Shown: positions 1-10,975 of the stretch, one piece after another
Numbering within the stretch: position 1 is the first letter of the stretch
How the letters are laid out: each line of letters begins with the position of its first letter
DNA from: Bolinopsis microptera
Taxonomy: Eukaryota > Ctenophora > Tentaculata > Lobata > Bolinopsidae
DNA length: 60,000 nt
Direction of reading: 5' to 3'
NCBI RefSeq assembly: GCF_026151205.1
Contig: NC_087080.1
Location: 16,407,337-16,467,336, forward strand
Made by a program: the position numbers and the translations under genes
The notes under the pieces: generated by a model
What the model was told of the DNA's origin: nothing
Database searches by the model: none
What the model saw: the letters and a program-made list of their open reading frames with translations, nothing else

Positions 1-2040
1 AAATAGGCCATACAACCTAGATATAGAGAATAAATAGGCCATACAACCTAGATATAGAGAATAAATAGGCCATACAGCCTAGATGTAGAGAATAAATAGG
101 CCATACAACCTAGATAAAGAGAATAAATAGGCCATACAACCTAGATGTAGAGAATAAATAGGCCATACAACCTAGATAAAGAGAATAAATAGGCCATACA
201 ACCTAGATAAAGAGAATAAATAGGCCATACAACCTAGATGTAGAGAATAAATAGGCCATACAACCTAGATAAAGAGAATAAATAGGCCATACAACCTAGA
301 TAAAGAGAATAAATAGGCCATACAACCTAGATTTAGATAATGAATAGGCCATACAACCTAGATTTAGAGAATGAATAGGCCATATAACCTAGATGTAGAG
401 AATAAATAGGCCATACAACCTAGATAAAGATAATAAATAGGCCATACAGCCTAGATGTAGAGAATAAATAGGCCATACAACCTAGATAAAGAGAATAAAT
501 AGGCCATACAACCTAGATTTAGATAATGAATAGGCCATACAACCTAGATTTAGAGAATGAATAGGCCATATAACCTAGATTTAGAGAATGAAAAAGCCAT
601 ACAATCTAGATCTAGAGAATAAATAGGCCATACAGCCTAGATGTAGAGAATAAATAGGCCATACAACCTAGATGTAGAGAATAAATAGGCCATACAATCT
701 AGATATAGAGAATAAATAGGCCATACAACCTAGATATAGAGAATAAATAGGCCATACAACCTAGATATAGAGAATAAATAGGCCATACAACCTAGATATA
801 GAGAATAAATAGGCCATACAGCCTAGATGTAGAGAATAAATAGGCCATACAACCTAGATAAAGAGAATAAATAGGCCATACAACCTAGATGTAGAGAATA
901 AATAGGCCATACAACCTAGATAAAGAGAATAAATAGGCCATACAACCTAGATAAAGAGAATAAATAGGCCATACAACCTAGATGTAGAGAATAAATAGGC
1001 CATACAACCTAGATAAAGAGAATAAATAGGCCATACAACCTAGATAAAGAGAATAAATAGGCCATACAACCTAGATTTAGATAATGAATAGGCCATACAA
1101 CCTAGATTTAGAGAATGAATAGGCCATATAACCTAGATGTAGAGAATAAATAGGCCATACAACCTAGATAAAGATAATAAATAGGCCATACAGCCTAGAT
1201 GTAGAGAATAAATAGGCCATACAACCTAGATAAAGAGAATAAATAGGCCATACAACCTAGATTTAGATAATGAATAGGCCATACAACCTAGATTTAGAGA
1301 ATGAATAGGCCATATAACCTAGATTTAGAGAATGAAAAAGCCATACAATCTAGATCTAGAGAATAAATAGGCCATACAGCCTAGATGTAGAGAATAAATA
1401 GGCCATACAACCTAGATAAAGAGAATAAATAGGCCATACAACCTAGATGTAGAGAATAAATAGGCCATACAACCTAGATAAAGAGAATAAATAGGCCACA
1501 CAACCTAGATGTAGAGAATAAATAGGCCATATAACCTAGATTTAGATAATGAAAAAGCCATACGATCTAGATCTAGAGAATAAATAGGCCATATAACCTA
1601 GATTTAGAGAATAAATAGGCCATACAATCTAGATCTAGAGAATAAATAGGCCATATAATCTAGATCTAGAGAATAAATAGGCCATACAGCCTAGATGTAG
1701 AGAATAAATAGGCCATACAACCTAGATAAAGAGAATAAATAGGCCATACAACCTAGATAAAGAGAATAAATAGGCCATACAACCTAGATAAAGAGAATAA
1801 ATAGGCCATATAACCTAGATATAGAGAATAAATAGGCCATATAACCTAGATTTAGAAAATGAAAAAGCCATATAACCTAGATCTAGAGAATAAATAGGCC
1901 ATACAATCTAGATAAAGAGAATAAATAGGCCATACAACCTAGATGTAGAGAATAAATAGGCCATATAACCTAGATATAGAGAATAAATAGGCCATATAAC
2001 CTAGATAAAGAGAATAAATAGGCCATACAACCTAGATGTA
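1..2040. repeat. 31-bp minisatellite array (about 66 copies), cut by the window edge
   Basis: The unit is aaataggccatacaacctag followed by atNtagagaat, 31 bp, head to tail with few indels. Variants (gataaagag, gatgtagag, gatttagag, gaaaaagcc) recur in the same order: the rare aaaaagcc variant sits at 591 and again at 1335, exactly 744 bp or 24 units apart, so a 24-unit block was itself duplicated. The array begins before base 1. No coding potential. Confidence 0.97.
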
Positions 2041-2767
2041 CTACTACTAGATGTAGGCTTATATATTATATAACCTAGATGTAGGCTTATATTTTATAGA
2101 CTAAATCATCTATTTAAGTGCACGGATAGCGAACAAAGCAAGGAACCGGGGAATCACTCACTAGCTATTATTAGCTCTCACACTGACACACGGTAAATGC
2201 TGCTGACAAATCAAACTACAAGGTAAGGTATATGAGTTGCTACGGGCAACAAAAAGCTGAAATTCAATATCAATGCGAGTAACTAACGTGACGGCCTATG
2301 TAACTGGAGAACAGCAAGATCCTAACTTAATTATTACACATAGCCGGAGTAGCTCCATCATGTAATGCGACCAGATCCTGTAATTCTATTGGCTCTCTGC
2401 CACCACGTGACGTGAATGCTGGTTTGTGACTGACTGCTCCTCGAAACGGCGGCATTCTATAGGCTAGAGAGGCATCTGTTAAAATACAGTCCCACACATT
2501 CACCAGACACACACCAGTTCCTAGTTTACTACTCGTCTGTATTACAGTGGTTACTAGTGGTTACAGACTCTGTTACCACTGCTCCAGTTATCACACTCTT
2601 TAAGAAACACAAGGAAATATCTTCAAAAGAAACAAGTTTACTTTGTCGCTTGAGAGCTATTAAATAAAGAGGTCAAAAGAGGTTGAATCAGGAAATACGT
2701 ATTATTCATAGCCATCTGCAAGAAGCCATGCATTCATATAAGATACTAAACATTACTACTACTACTA
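2041..2767. other. Non-repetitive stretch without recognised gene
   Basis: Two decayed copies of a cctagatgtaggcttatat motif lie at the array edge. After that I see only unique AT-rich sequence. A 61-codon open frame on the minus strand (2327-2512) has no features I recognise. Confidence 0.6.
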
Positions 2768-2990
2768 TTACTGTACTCTAACAATGATAATACTGGCAAA
2801 TACCAACATTACTGTACTTACAACACTCTAACAATGATAATACTGGCAAATACCAACATTACTGTACTCTAACAGTGATAATACTGGCAAATACCAACAT
2901 TACTGTACTTACAACACTCTAACAATGATAATACTGGCAAATACCAACATTACTGTACTCTAACAGTGATAATACTGGCAAATACCAACG
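2768..2990. repeat. Short minisatellite, alternating 41/50-bp units
   Basis: The core aacaatgataatactggcaa, flanked by actgtact and taccaacatt, occurs five times. Every second copy carries an extra 9 bp (tacaacact), giving a 91-bp higher-order period. Confidence 0.9.
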
Positions 2991-3440
2991 CAATTATACG
3001 TGCTGATTCTTTAGCGCTATAATGAATGGCAGGATTAGATTATAGTTAGTCTGTAACATAGATATCGGAGTATTAGATGTATAATATGTAATTATGTGAA
3101 TATGGCATATCAGTTTAGGGTATTATCCTTAAAAGGACCGCTAAACAGTACAGTTTATACCTCCTATCCTGTATATTGGGTTGGAAGTTATTAAGCGGTA
3201 TAGTACTACTAATATAATCAATATTAGTAATGATTTACGGGAACATGTAACGTTATATAGCTTGAGTGATCCTCTAATATTTCTCAAATATCATTTATTA
3301 GATTTGAACATAAATAAAGAAGAAGAAGAACTCCTAATTGGACTACAAAACGGTTAATTTCACAACCTAATCTAACTAAGTTTCACAAATACAGTTTGAG
3401 TCCGTTGTTAAGAAGGTAATTGTTACTGTACTCGGAACAC
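2991..3440. other. Intergenic sequence, nothing recognised
   Basis: Unique AT-rich sequence. I see no ORF, RNA gene or repeat that I can support here. Confidence 0.5.
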
Positions 3441-3444
3441 TGAC

Positions 3445-3972
3445 CACGTCTCTATACTACAGGGCTACGTCTCTATACTACAGGGCTACGTCTCTATAAT
3501 ACAGGGCTACGTCTCTATACTACAGGGCTACGTCTCTATAATACAGGGCTACGTCTCTATAATACAGGGCTACGTCTCTATACTACAGGGCTACGTCTCT
3601 ATACTACAGGGCTACGTCTCTATACTACAGGGCCACGTCTCTATAATACAGGGCCACGTCTCTATACTACAGGGCCACGTCTCTATAATACAGGGCCACG
3701 TCTCTATACTACAGGGCTACGTCTCTATACTACAGGGCTACGTCTCTATACTACAGGGCTACGTCTCTATAATACAGGGCTACGTCTCTATACTACAGGG
3801 CTACGTCTCTATACTACAGGACCACGTCTCTATACTACAGGGCTACGTCTCTATACTACAGGGCTACGTCTCTATACTACAGGGCTACGTCTCTATACTA
3901 CAGGGCCACGTCTCTATACTACAGGGCTACGTCTCTATAATACAGGGCTACGTCTCTATAATACAGGGCCAT
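3445..3972. repeat. 21-bp minisatellite (about 25 copies)
   Basis: The unit is cagggctacgtctctatact plus a. Copies differ mainly at gctacg/gccacg and tactac/taatac. The period is a multiple of three, so both strands read through in some frames; these frames have no other coding evidence. Confidence 0.96.
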
Positions 3973-4010
3973 GTTGTCCTGGACACCGCACAACCTTATC
4001 AGGATTACTG

Positions 4011-4756
4011 TGCAATGTAGGCGCAATATAGGCGCAATGTAGGTGCAATGTAGGTACAATGTAGGTACAATGTAGGTACAATGTAGGTGCAATGTAGGCG
4101 CAATATAGGCGCAATGTAGGTGCAATGTAGGCGCAATGTAGGTGCAATGTAGGTACAATGTAGGTACAATGTAGGTACAATGTAGGTGCAATGTAGGCGC
4201 AATGTAGGCGCAATGTAGGCGCAATGTAGGTGCAATGTAGGCGCAATGTAGGTGCAATGTAGGCGCAATGTAGGCGCAATGTAGGTACAATGTAGGTACA
4301 ATGTAGGTACAATGTAGGTGCAATGTAGGTACAATGTAGGTACAATGTAGGTGCAATGTAGGCGCAATGTAGGCGCAATGTAGGCGCAATGTAGGTGCAA
4401 TGTAGGCGCAATGTAGGCGCAATGTAGGCTAAATGTAGGTACAATGTAGGTACAATGTAGGTACAATGTAGGTACAATGTAGATGCAATGTAGGTACAAT
4501 GTAGGTACAATGTAGATGCAATGTAGGTACAATGTAGGTACAATGTAGGTGCAATGTAGGTACAATGTAGGCGCAATGTAGGCGCAATGTAGGTACAATG
4601 TAGGCGCAATGTAGGCGCAATGTAGGTACAATGTAGGTGCAATATAGGTACAATGTAGGTGCAATGTAGGTACAATGTAGGCGCAATGTAGGCGCAATGT
4701 AGGCGCAATGTAGGTACAATGTAGGTGCAATGTAGGCGCAATGTAGGCGCAATGTA
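4011..4756. repeat. 11-bp minisatellite (about 67 copies)
   Basis: The unit is caatgtaggNN, where the last two bases are mostly tg, cg or ta. Because 33 bp is 11 codons, several frames stay open on the minus strand and give an 11-residue LHCxYIxPTLx pattern. This is arithmetic, not a gene. Confidence 0.96.
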
Positions 4757-5439
4757 TACAATATACTAAACAGTGAATAATTCGTTGACCAAACAAATGA
4801 ATCTATAAATAATGTATCAGTTAATGTACAAACAATGTAAAAATATTGTATATTCATATTATGTTGTACATCTGTCAACTGTCGAATGTTGATGTATACG
4901 ATTTATGGCCTCACATGAGGCTGACAATACCTAGTTAAATATTGAGAGGTAGTTAAAACTAAACTATATGAAGCAGACTACTCACTGCAAACTATACAAG
5001 CAGTACAATGAGCAGAACTACAAGATACAACTATATCTGTATATACAGTGCATAATGGTAGTCATGTTCGTGGGTTGGCAACAACCATTTATGATCCTTA
5101 AAATTAGGTCTGATCGATTTGGATAAACTTTTATCAATTTATAAACATTATGAGGGGGCGGGGTAGTAGCGGGGTACATGTAGGCCTAGGAGGGTAGTAC
5201 ATGTAGGGGGGTACATGTAGGGGGGGGGTAGTACATGTAAGGGGGGGGGGGGGGGGGGGGTAGTATTTAACGTATATAAACTATCAGTGTTCACAAATAG
5301 TGCTTATTATAAGTAATATACGGCTCGGTGAAAACACAGATATATAACACCTATAATAATAAGCAGTAAAACCAAAACGGAGGAATAAAGCAGCGAGGTG
5401 AGAGAAAACGCCGCAACCTGCAAACCACACACACCTCGT
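4757..5439. other. Intergenic sequence with G-rich tract
   Basis: Mostly unique AT-rich sequence. Between 5150 and 5260 there are copies of gtacatgtaggggg ending in a run of 20 G at 5241-5260. The last bases, ctcgt at 5435-5439, are the flank of the LTR retrotransposon insertion. Confidence 0.6.
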
Positions 5440-6168
5440 TGTGGGATCACCCTTTGCACACTTTAGGCCATATAACTTTGCTATCCCCTGTTGGCAGGTT
5501 GCCAACTATCTGCTTGTGCTTGGCACATCTCCAAATGAGGTAACCTATAGTTAATAGGTCACAGACAGGACCTGTGACTGCAAACCGGAACTGATTGTGA
5601 CGCCAGAGGTTAACAAACAATTGGCTTCACAACGTAAAGGTGAATCATAGGGAAAAGCAATTAATGGAGTAATGGATGAGCGAGGGTTCTCATTGTTCTG
5701 TCCCGTTTGTCCAGTGAACGCTCATTGTTCACTGTTTTGAGTAGCGGAAACGATGACTAAGATAATCGTTTCCGTGAGTGTACCTCATGGGTCACACGTT
5801 TTAGTCCCATGATTGTCATGGGATACAACCTATAAAAACCCTAGACACACCCTTAATTCCCCACTTCTTGACTTCCTGACTGCATCCCAAAGACATAGTA
5901 AAACCTATCATCGTTCCTAATAGTTAATACATTGATACATTAATACATTGATACATTGATACATTTATACATTGATACATTGATACATAGCTACACCCAA
6001 CCCGATTTCAAGTCGTATTATTTGGTCAACTCACTCTAACTAAAACACAACGCAACCTACAAGTTCCATTGTGGGAACAGACAGATAGTCTGTTGGAACT
6101 AAAGTCCTGAAACTAATCAACCTATCTCAAACCTAGACGATCAACCATCTCTCTCTTCATAACCCACA
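5440..6168 (+). repeat. 5' LTR (729 bp)
   Basis: Starts TGTGGGATCA and ends ATAACCCACA, with TGTGGG/CCCACA as terminal inverted repeat. It contains a short tacattga repeat cluster (about 5927-5990) and a TATA-like element at 5831. It appears identical to 14053-14781. Confidence 0.95.
5831..5838 (+). promoter_or_regulatory. TATA-like box of the 5' LTR
   Basis: TATAAAAA in the middle of the LTR, with the same bases at 14444 in the 3' LTR. The position fits a U3/R promoter. No transcription start can be fixed from sequence alone. Confidence 0.55.
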
Positions 6169-6170
6169 AG

Positions 6171-6182
6171 TGGCGCTGCGAC
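6171..6182 (+). other. Primer-binding site
   Basis: TGGCGCTGCGAC starts two bases after the 5' LTR. TGG complements the CCA tail of a tRNA and the rest would pair with a tRNA 3' end reading GTCGCAGCG. The tRNA species was not identified. Confidence 0.7.
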
Positions 6183-6315
6183 TGCGAACCAAATTGGGAA
6201 CTACAGGTTAGAGAATAGAGCTATACTGGTAACCACTTTTGTTGCCTTTCCTGCCAATTTTCGCTGTCAGTTTCATCTGCCAACATGAGCCAATGCACTC
6301 AGCAGATTTAGACAA

Positions 6316-7119
6316 ATGTCACAACCCTTTCCGCAACCCTTTTCACAAAACATCATTCAAGACAACACAGATCATTTGCAGAACACAACACCCTTTCCAC
6401 GACACACACCATACCAACCGCCTGGATCACTTACTTACAAACCACCAATGACAATGCTTCACCACTACAATCAACATTTTGACAACGACAAGTTTGACCA
6501 CAAAGATATGCCTGGACTAGGACATATAGCACCTCCGACTCAAGAGTCTTTTAAGCTTTTCGGGGGGAAGAAACCCCATGAGTACAATTATCATGGGGAT
6601 GACATCCACGATTTTCTACTGGCATTCGACAACTACTGCACAGTCATCGGTCTTCCTCCGTCTGCTTCATTCAAAGTCTTCTGCACATTTCTGGATAACA
6701 AAAGCTTGTCAAGAGTTATGTCACTGAACCTAACAGATAGACAAACAACAGATTGGCATGCAGCCAAGGACATGATAGTCAAGAAGCTCGACCCTAACTA
6801 CAATAGCAAAATGTCTGTCGACGAACTATTCAACATCAAACAGAGCTCAGAAGAAACCATCCTCGACTTTGCGGAACGACTCGAGAAAAGGATCAATGTA
6901 ATTCCTACATGCAAGAAGATGCCTGTTAGCACCAAAGAAGAGTTACTCCAGGATGCATTCATCAATGGAATAAGATCTGAACAAGTAGCTTACTCGCTTC
7001 TCACAACACCTGGACTAGACCACTACACAAAACTTGTTGAGCATAGCCAACATCTGGAGAAAATCATCGGGAAACTGAAAAGCAGATCAATCAGAGGCGA
7101 TTTTCAGAATGACAACTAA
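6316..7119 (+). CDS. Gag-like protein of the LTR retrotransposon (267 aa)
   Basis: Intact ORF in the position of gag, about 150 bp after the 5' LTR. The N-terminal 90 residues are rich in Q, H, P and N. From about residue 75 to 250 a helical domain follows with a retrotransposon-gag pattern: a FKLFGGKKPHEYNYHGDD stretch, an FLLAFDNYC helix, then DWHAAKDMIVKKLDPNY, then EETILDFAERLEKRINVIP and LLQDAFINGI. This is the usual capsid-type layout of Gypsy elements. It would form the particle that packages element RNA. No zinc knuckle is fused at the C-terminus; a C-x4-H-like fragment lies downstream in another frame (near 7422). The ATG at 6316 gives the longest frame; an earlier overlapping frame at 6239 is a shadow. 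Confidence 0.75.
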   Translation: MSQPFPQPFSQNIIQDNTDHLQNTTPFPRHTPYQPPGSLTYKPPMTMLHHYNQHFDNDKFDHKDMPGLGHIAPPTQESFKLFGGKKPHEYNYHGDDIHDFLLAFDNYCTVIGLPPSASFKVFCTFLDNKSLSRVMSLNLTDRQTTDWHAAKDMIVKKLDPNYNSKMSVDELFNIKQSSEETILDFAERLEKRINVIPTCKKMPVSTKEELLQDAFINGIRSEQVAYSLLTTPGLDHYTKLVEHSQHLEKIIGKLKSRSIRGDFQNDN

Positions 7120-7124
7120 TTGAC

Positions 7125-7974
7125 TACATGACAACTGATTGACTAACTGACAACATGACTCAAAGTCCTCCGAATTTACCTTGAAAGTATGCAACATTAA
7201 AACTGGAAAGATTATTATGGTACATCACGACAGGACACGAAAAGTCCCATCTCAGTTACAAAAACACTAAATGCAAGATACCATCAAGAACTCAAGAGAA
7301 TTATGGAACAGCATAATCTCCAATTGGAGAACTTGGAAGAAATACAAATCACTGGAGATTCACCTGAGCCAGGTCCGCAACCATCTACTACCTCGAGTCT
7401 CGAGAAGATACGAGGATGATGATGAAATGCTCCTTTTACCATGCCAACGGTCAACACTTGTCCAGAACACCGATGCAGAAGCTGATGGCGAGTATAACAC
7501 GTCCTTGTCTCTCGGAAATGGCCATTCTGAGGGAAGACTTTCGTCAACACCGCGCCACCAGACTTTCTCCAGAAGTTCTGACACTTTGTCCCGTCGGCAA
7601 AATGATAGAGCAAGCTCTATATCACCGCAACAAATCCAGGGCGGCCATCAAGCCGTATCCCGGTCAAGCTCTACAGCTAGCGGTAAAGAGCTACCATCTC
7701 CTAAACCGTCCCAACATTCAATTCAAAATCAATTCACGCCCGAAATAATAAGATAATAGTACACAGCCGTAGGGTGGAGTCTTCCTACAGTTCAGAGTCA
7801 TGAGTTGTGCAATGTGTAGCTACACGTGAAACATAAAAAATGATCCGGAGAATTATATAAGATTGATCACCTTATCCCTGATTCCCAAAGGATGGATAGG
7901 TACCTTCGACTCGGAAACACGACACCGAAAGAATACTACTTCTCACATTTCTGATAACTTATTGCCAAAGTGCC
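7125..7974 (+). pseudogene. Decayed internal region where pol would be expected
   Basis: Only 0.85 kb separates gag from the env-like region, while a protease-RT-RNaseH-integrase polyprotein needs about 3 kb. Overlapping frames at 7271-7756 and 7416-7748 are short, and neither shows RT or integrase motifs. The YEDDD at about 7405 lies in a low-complexity context and is not an RT active site. I read this as an internal deletion with leftover gag-pol edge sequence. Confidence 0.55.
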
Positions 7975-10900
7975 ATGATTTGTGATGCACAAAATCACCT
8001 TACATTATTGAGATGGCCTGAACAATTCAAAGCTGTGATACTACGGACCATAAAAATTTTACGATTCAAAACGAACGCATTGTCTCTCCGAGTGAAGCTG
8101 CTGAGATGCACAACGAAGCAGCAATTTTTTGGATCCAAAGAGATAGAGAAAACAATCCAGAATAAGATTCTACCGAAAAGCCAATACCAAGACTTGATGA
8201 GGACCAAATCATGCATTGACGAAACTGGATCACTGACCCAGCAAACAAAAACAGATTTCGATTGTCCTATGAAATGGATGACAACTGTTCAGACGGACGT
8301 TATATCATGTAATTACAAGGAAGGTTACGTTACAAAAACACACACTCACCAGCCGATTTCCAACCTTGCCGATATATCAGACTGCAATTATGATTCAGGA
8401 TACTGCTTTGATCCAAAACAAGGGATTGTAGTAACATATGTGCCAGACCCAATGGTACAGTCCAAGTTCGTACAAGTTGGAACATTTAATGGCACAATAA
8501 TCTCGTCTCATCTCATCATTCCTACACTAGGGTTATCGTTTGCCTTGGAAAACCCAAGTAAACTACCCGACAAAACGGAAATTGACGGATTCCGAGTTAC
8601 TGCACACCAACTGTTAGGACCAATGATGGCTGTTGATGATATCAAACCATTGTTGCAAGAGCTGACACACAAAATGCAATTCTTGGAAGATAGCATTCTG
8701 TTGAGAACAGCAAAGATAACAAATATGTGTGATGCACTTAAAATGATCAGCATACTTATAAGGTCTGCTGCAGCTCAAAATCCTACTGATATCCTCCGTC
8801 ATCATTTCAATGATTCAACAATAATAGGAGTTGCTTCGAACTCGGAATACATTCTTGTCGGTCATTGCAAGCCAGTGGAGATAATGTTTCGCCGACCTAA
8901 ACCAGGATTTTGCACAAACATGTTACCTGTAAGTTACAGAGGAAACACAACTTCCTGGAGGGAAGGGTATATGTCTCCAGACGAAAGTACTGCATCAATA
9001 CGCCGCTCGAATATCTTGCGAAGTCACGACGGTGCATATTTTCATGCATAATCAGGTGCTATATAGATACCAACCTGGAGATATTCCCACAAGAGCACAA
9101 GGCTTCAACAACATCTTGCAGTTCCGTTGCCCCTGATGGTGTCAAATTATACATCAGAATTCGTTACATTTCCGACCACTTGGGCAACAACTAATCTAGA
9201 TGTCTCATCCTCACAAAGTGAAGCATCAGTCGATTTTCTCGCAAGTCAGCTGGCCGAAATAGAACAAAGAATGAATCGCTCCACAGAAGAAAGTCATGAC
9301 ACTGAAAGAGGACTATCATTTATTGGTCTTACATCTCTGAAACCTGGACATTGGGTTGATTTAGCAACCACATGGATTGTGGCACAATATTTGCCAGTAT
9401 CTTCGTTCGAGTAAACAAACCACTCATCAATTCAACTGCACGGTCAACATTTTGCATGAATAGCGAGCGTGACCTTGACCAAAACTTATTTGAAAAATAA
9501 TTTTATTGGGTTAAAATTCTAGGCAGAGGACAAAACACCAACGTTCAGCTCTTAAGATCATACGACAACACTGAGTTCAATTCTTGCACGCTCTTTGTTT
9601 CTCTGACCCAGAATGCCTCGGACTTCAAACTGTCGCAAAAGACGAGCCCGATCTCGATAATTTACAGATTACATACATGTTACATGTTACATGGCGAGAT
9701 CTCCATCCAAAAGGATTAGTCTGCGTCATCTGCGTCATTACTTTGTATTATACAACTTCGGCGGGTAACATTTCTCCATCCCTTTCGGTCTGCAGCTAAT
9801 CCTCTCATACAATCAAACGTGAATCCATTCCGATCCAATCTCTGCGCAGCATCCTCAATAAATACATCATTTAAGCTTTTAATAGGCCTGCCTCTTGATC
9901 TCTTCCCATGCTTGGGTATCCATTCAAGTAAATAGTTGGGTAACCGATCTTCTGGCATTCTACTGATGAAGTCGTTCAACAACGTCAGTTCAACAAAGAT
10001 GTTCTCTACTTAATCAAAGATTACCAAGAAAGCGTGGATGAAAGACTAAACGAACTTCAATGTGCAATTACATCACTGTCCACGTATGCTATCGTAAACT
10101 TGGTATTTGACGAGTACAGGGAAAAGGTTAACAACGTATTTCATGGAGTAAATAGAGGTGTTCTAACGCAACTAATTTCTCCAGCTATACTGTTAGCAGA
10201 AGACCTTGATTACTTCGTCAATAACAATCCAATTTTCGCAAACAGCATTGTATATAATATATATGCAACAAACAGCCAATGCAACAAACAGCCAACTACT
10301 TCTCAGAGCCGGTGATCTAACTCTAGTTCGAATTCAAAAAGAAGACAAAAGTTGTATGCATTTCGTGCTGTCAACATTCAACAATGTACGTGGAACCTAA
10401 TGCTGTGTTTCCTCCTTTGAGCCAGCTATAGTTCCTGTAAAAAGCAACGATACTTGTCTTCGAGTTACACTTCCTAAACGGATCTACCTTAAAGCTGATC
10501 AGTTTTACTCCGCGGAACAGTCAGAGTGTGAAACTCGACCATCAGGACTGTTAGTCTGCCTCGATAACTTCGAAAAAGACAAAGACGCACCTGAGATTAC
10601 TTGTCTTAGCAAACCTTCTCAATGTAAAACGGGAGAAATACACTGTAAACATTATGTCGCACAAGTTTCAGTAGGAGCTTTGACTTTCCGAAACGGAAAT
10701 CCAGTTTATGAAAGTAATATTGGAAGCTCCCAGACGATCAATCGGATACACACTCCTTACATCAGAAATAAACTTTACTCATGTGACGAGTACTCTCAAA
10801 TCCAATTACAAAGTAGAGTTTTGTATTCTATCCAACCGGAAGACATTACCAAATTGTTCACTGGACGACGTCACTGGACAGTAAAAAGTGGTTTCAAGAA

Positions 10901-10975
10901 CTCGCGACTAATGCAAGAAAACATCTGCATCAGCAGTCAAACTTCACACGGATCCATTAGCAGGACGAGAATTTA
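7975..10975 (+). pseudogene. Envelope-like gene remnant of the LTR element, broken
   Basis: A 358-codon frame (7975-9051) with scattered cysteines is followed by shorter frames at 9127-9414, 10034-10315 and 10680-10976, separated by stops or frameshifts and by an antisense LINE fragment at 9716-9985. The piece around 10034-10230 has the look of a long amphipathic helix followed by a hydrophobic stretch, as in the F-type fusion proteins of errantiviruses and baculoviruses. The pieces around 10430-10870 are cysteine-containing. Position after gag and before the 3' LTR fits env. The gene cannot make an intact product as it stands. The assignment is by layout and general look only and could be wrong. 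Confidence 0.42.
9716..9985 (-). mobile_element. LINE 3' fragment (end of reverse-transcriptase ORF), nested in the LTR element
   Basis: The minus strand encodes 88 residues with the pattern RLPNYLLEWIP, then GKRSRGRP, then DRNGFTFDCMRGLAADRKGWR. That GRP...A.DR..WR arrangement is typical of the tail end of LINE reverse-transcriptase proteins. The stop is followed by short imperfect gatgacgcagat repeats at 9716-9740, like the microsatellite 3' ends of RTE-type LINEs. It is 5'-truncated and splits the env-like region, so it entered that gene, or an ancestor of it, secondarily. Confidence 0.75.

Noticed and set aside
1-2040. CRISPR-like regular array
   Set aside because: The repeats are contiguous with no unique spacers and the context is eukaryotic.
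2327-2512. 61-codon minus-strand ORF
   Set aside because: No domain, no splice partners and no neighbouring gene; could be a chance frame or a transposon crumb.
3919-4878. LHCxYIxPT repeat ORFs
   Set aside because: Product of an 11-bp repeat read in three frames; no signal, domain or codon evidence.
7400-7420. YEDDD as a reverse-transcriptase YxDD motif
   Set aside because: No flanking RT blocks; the frame is short and low complexity.
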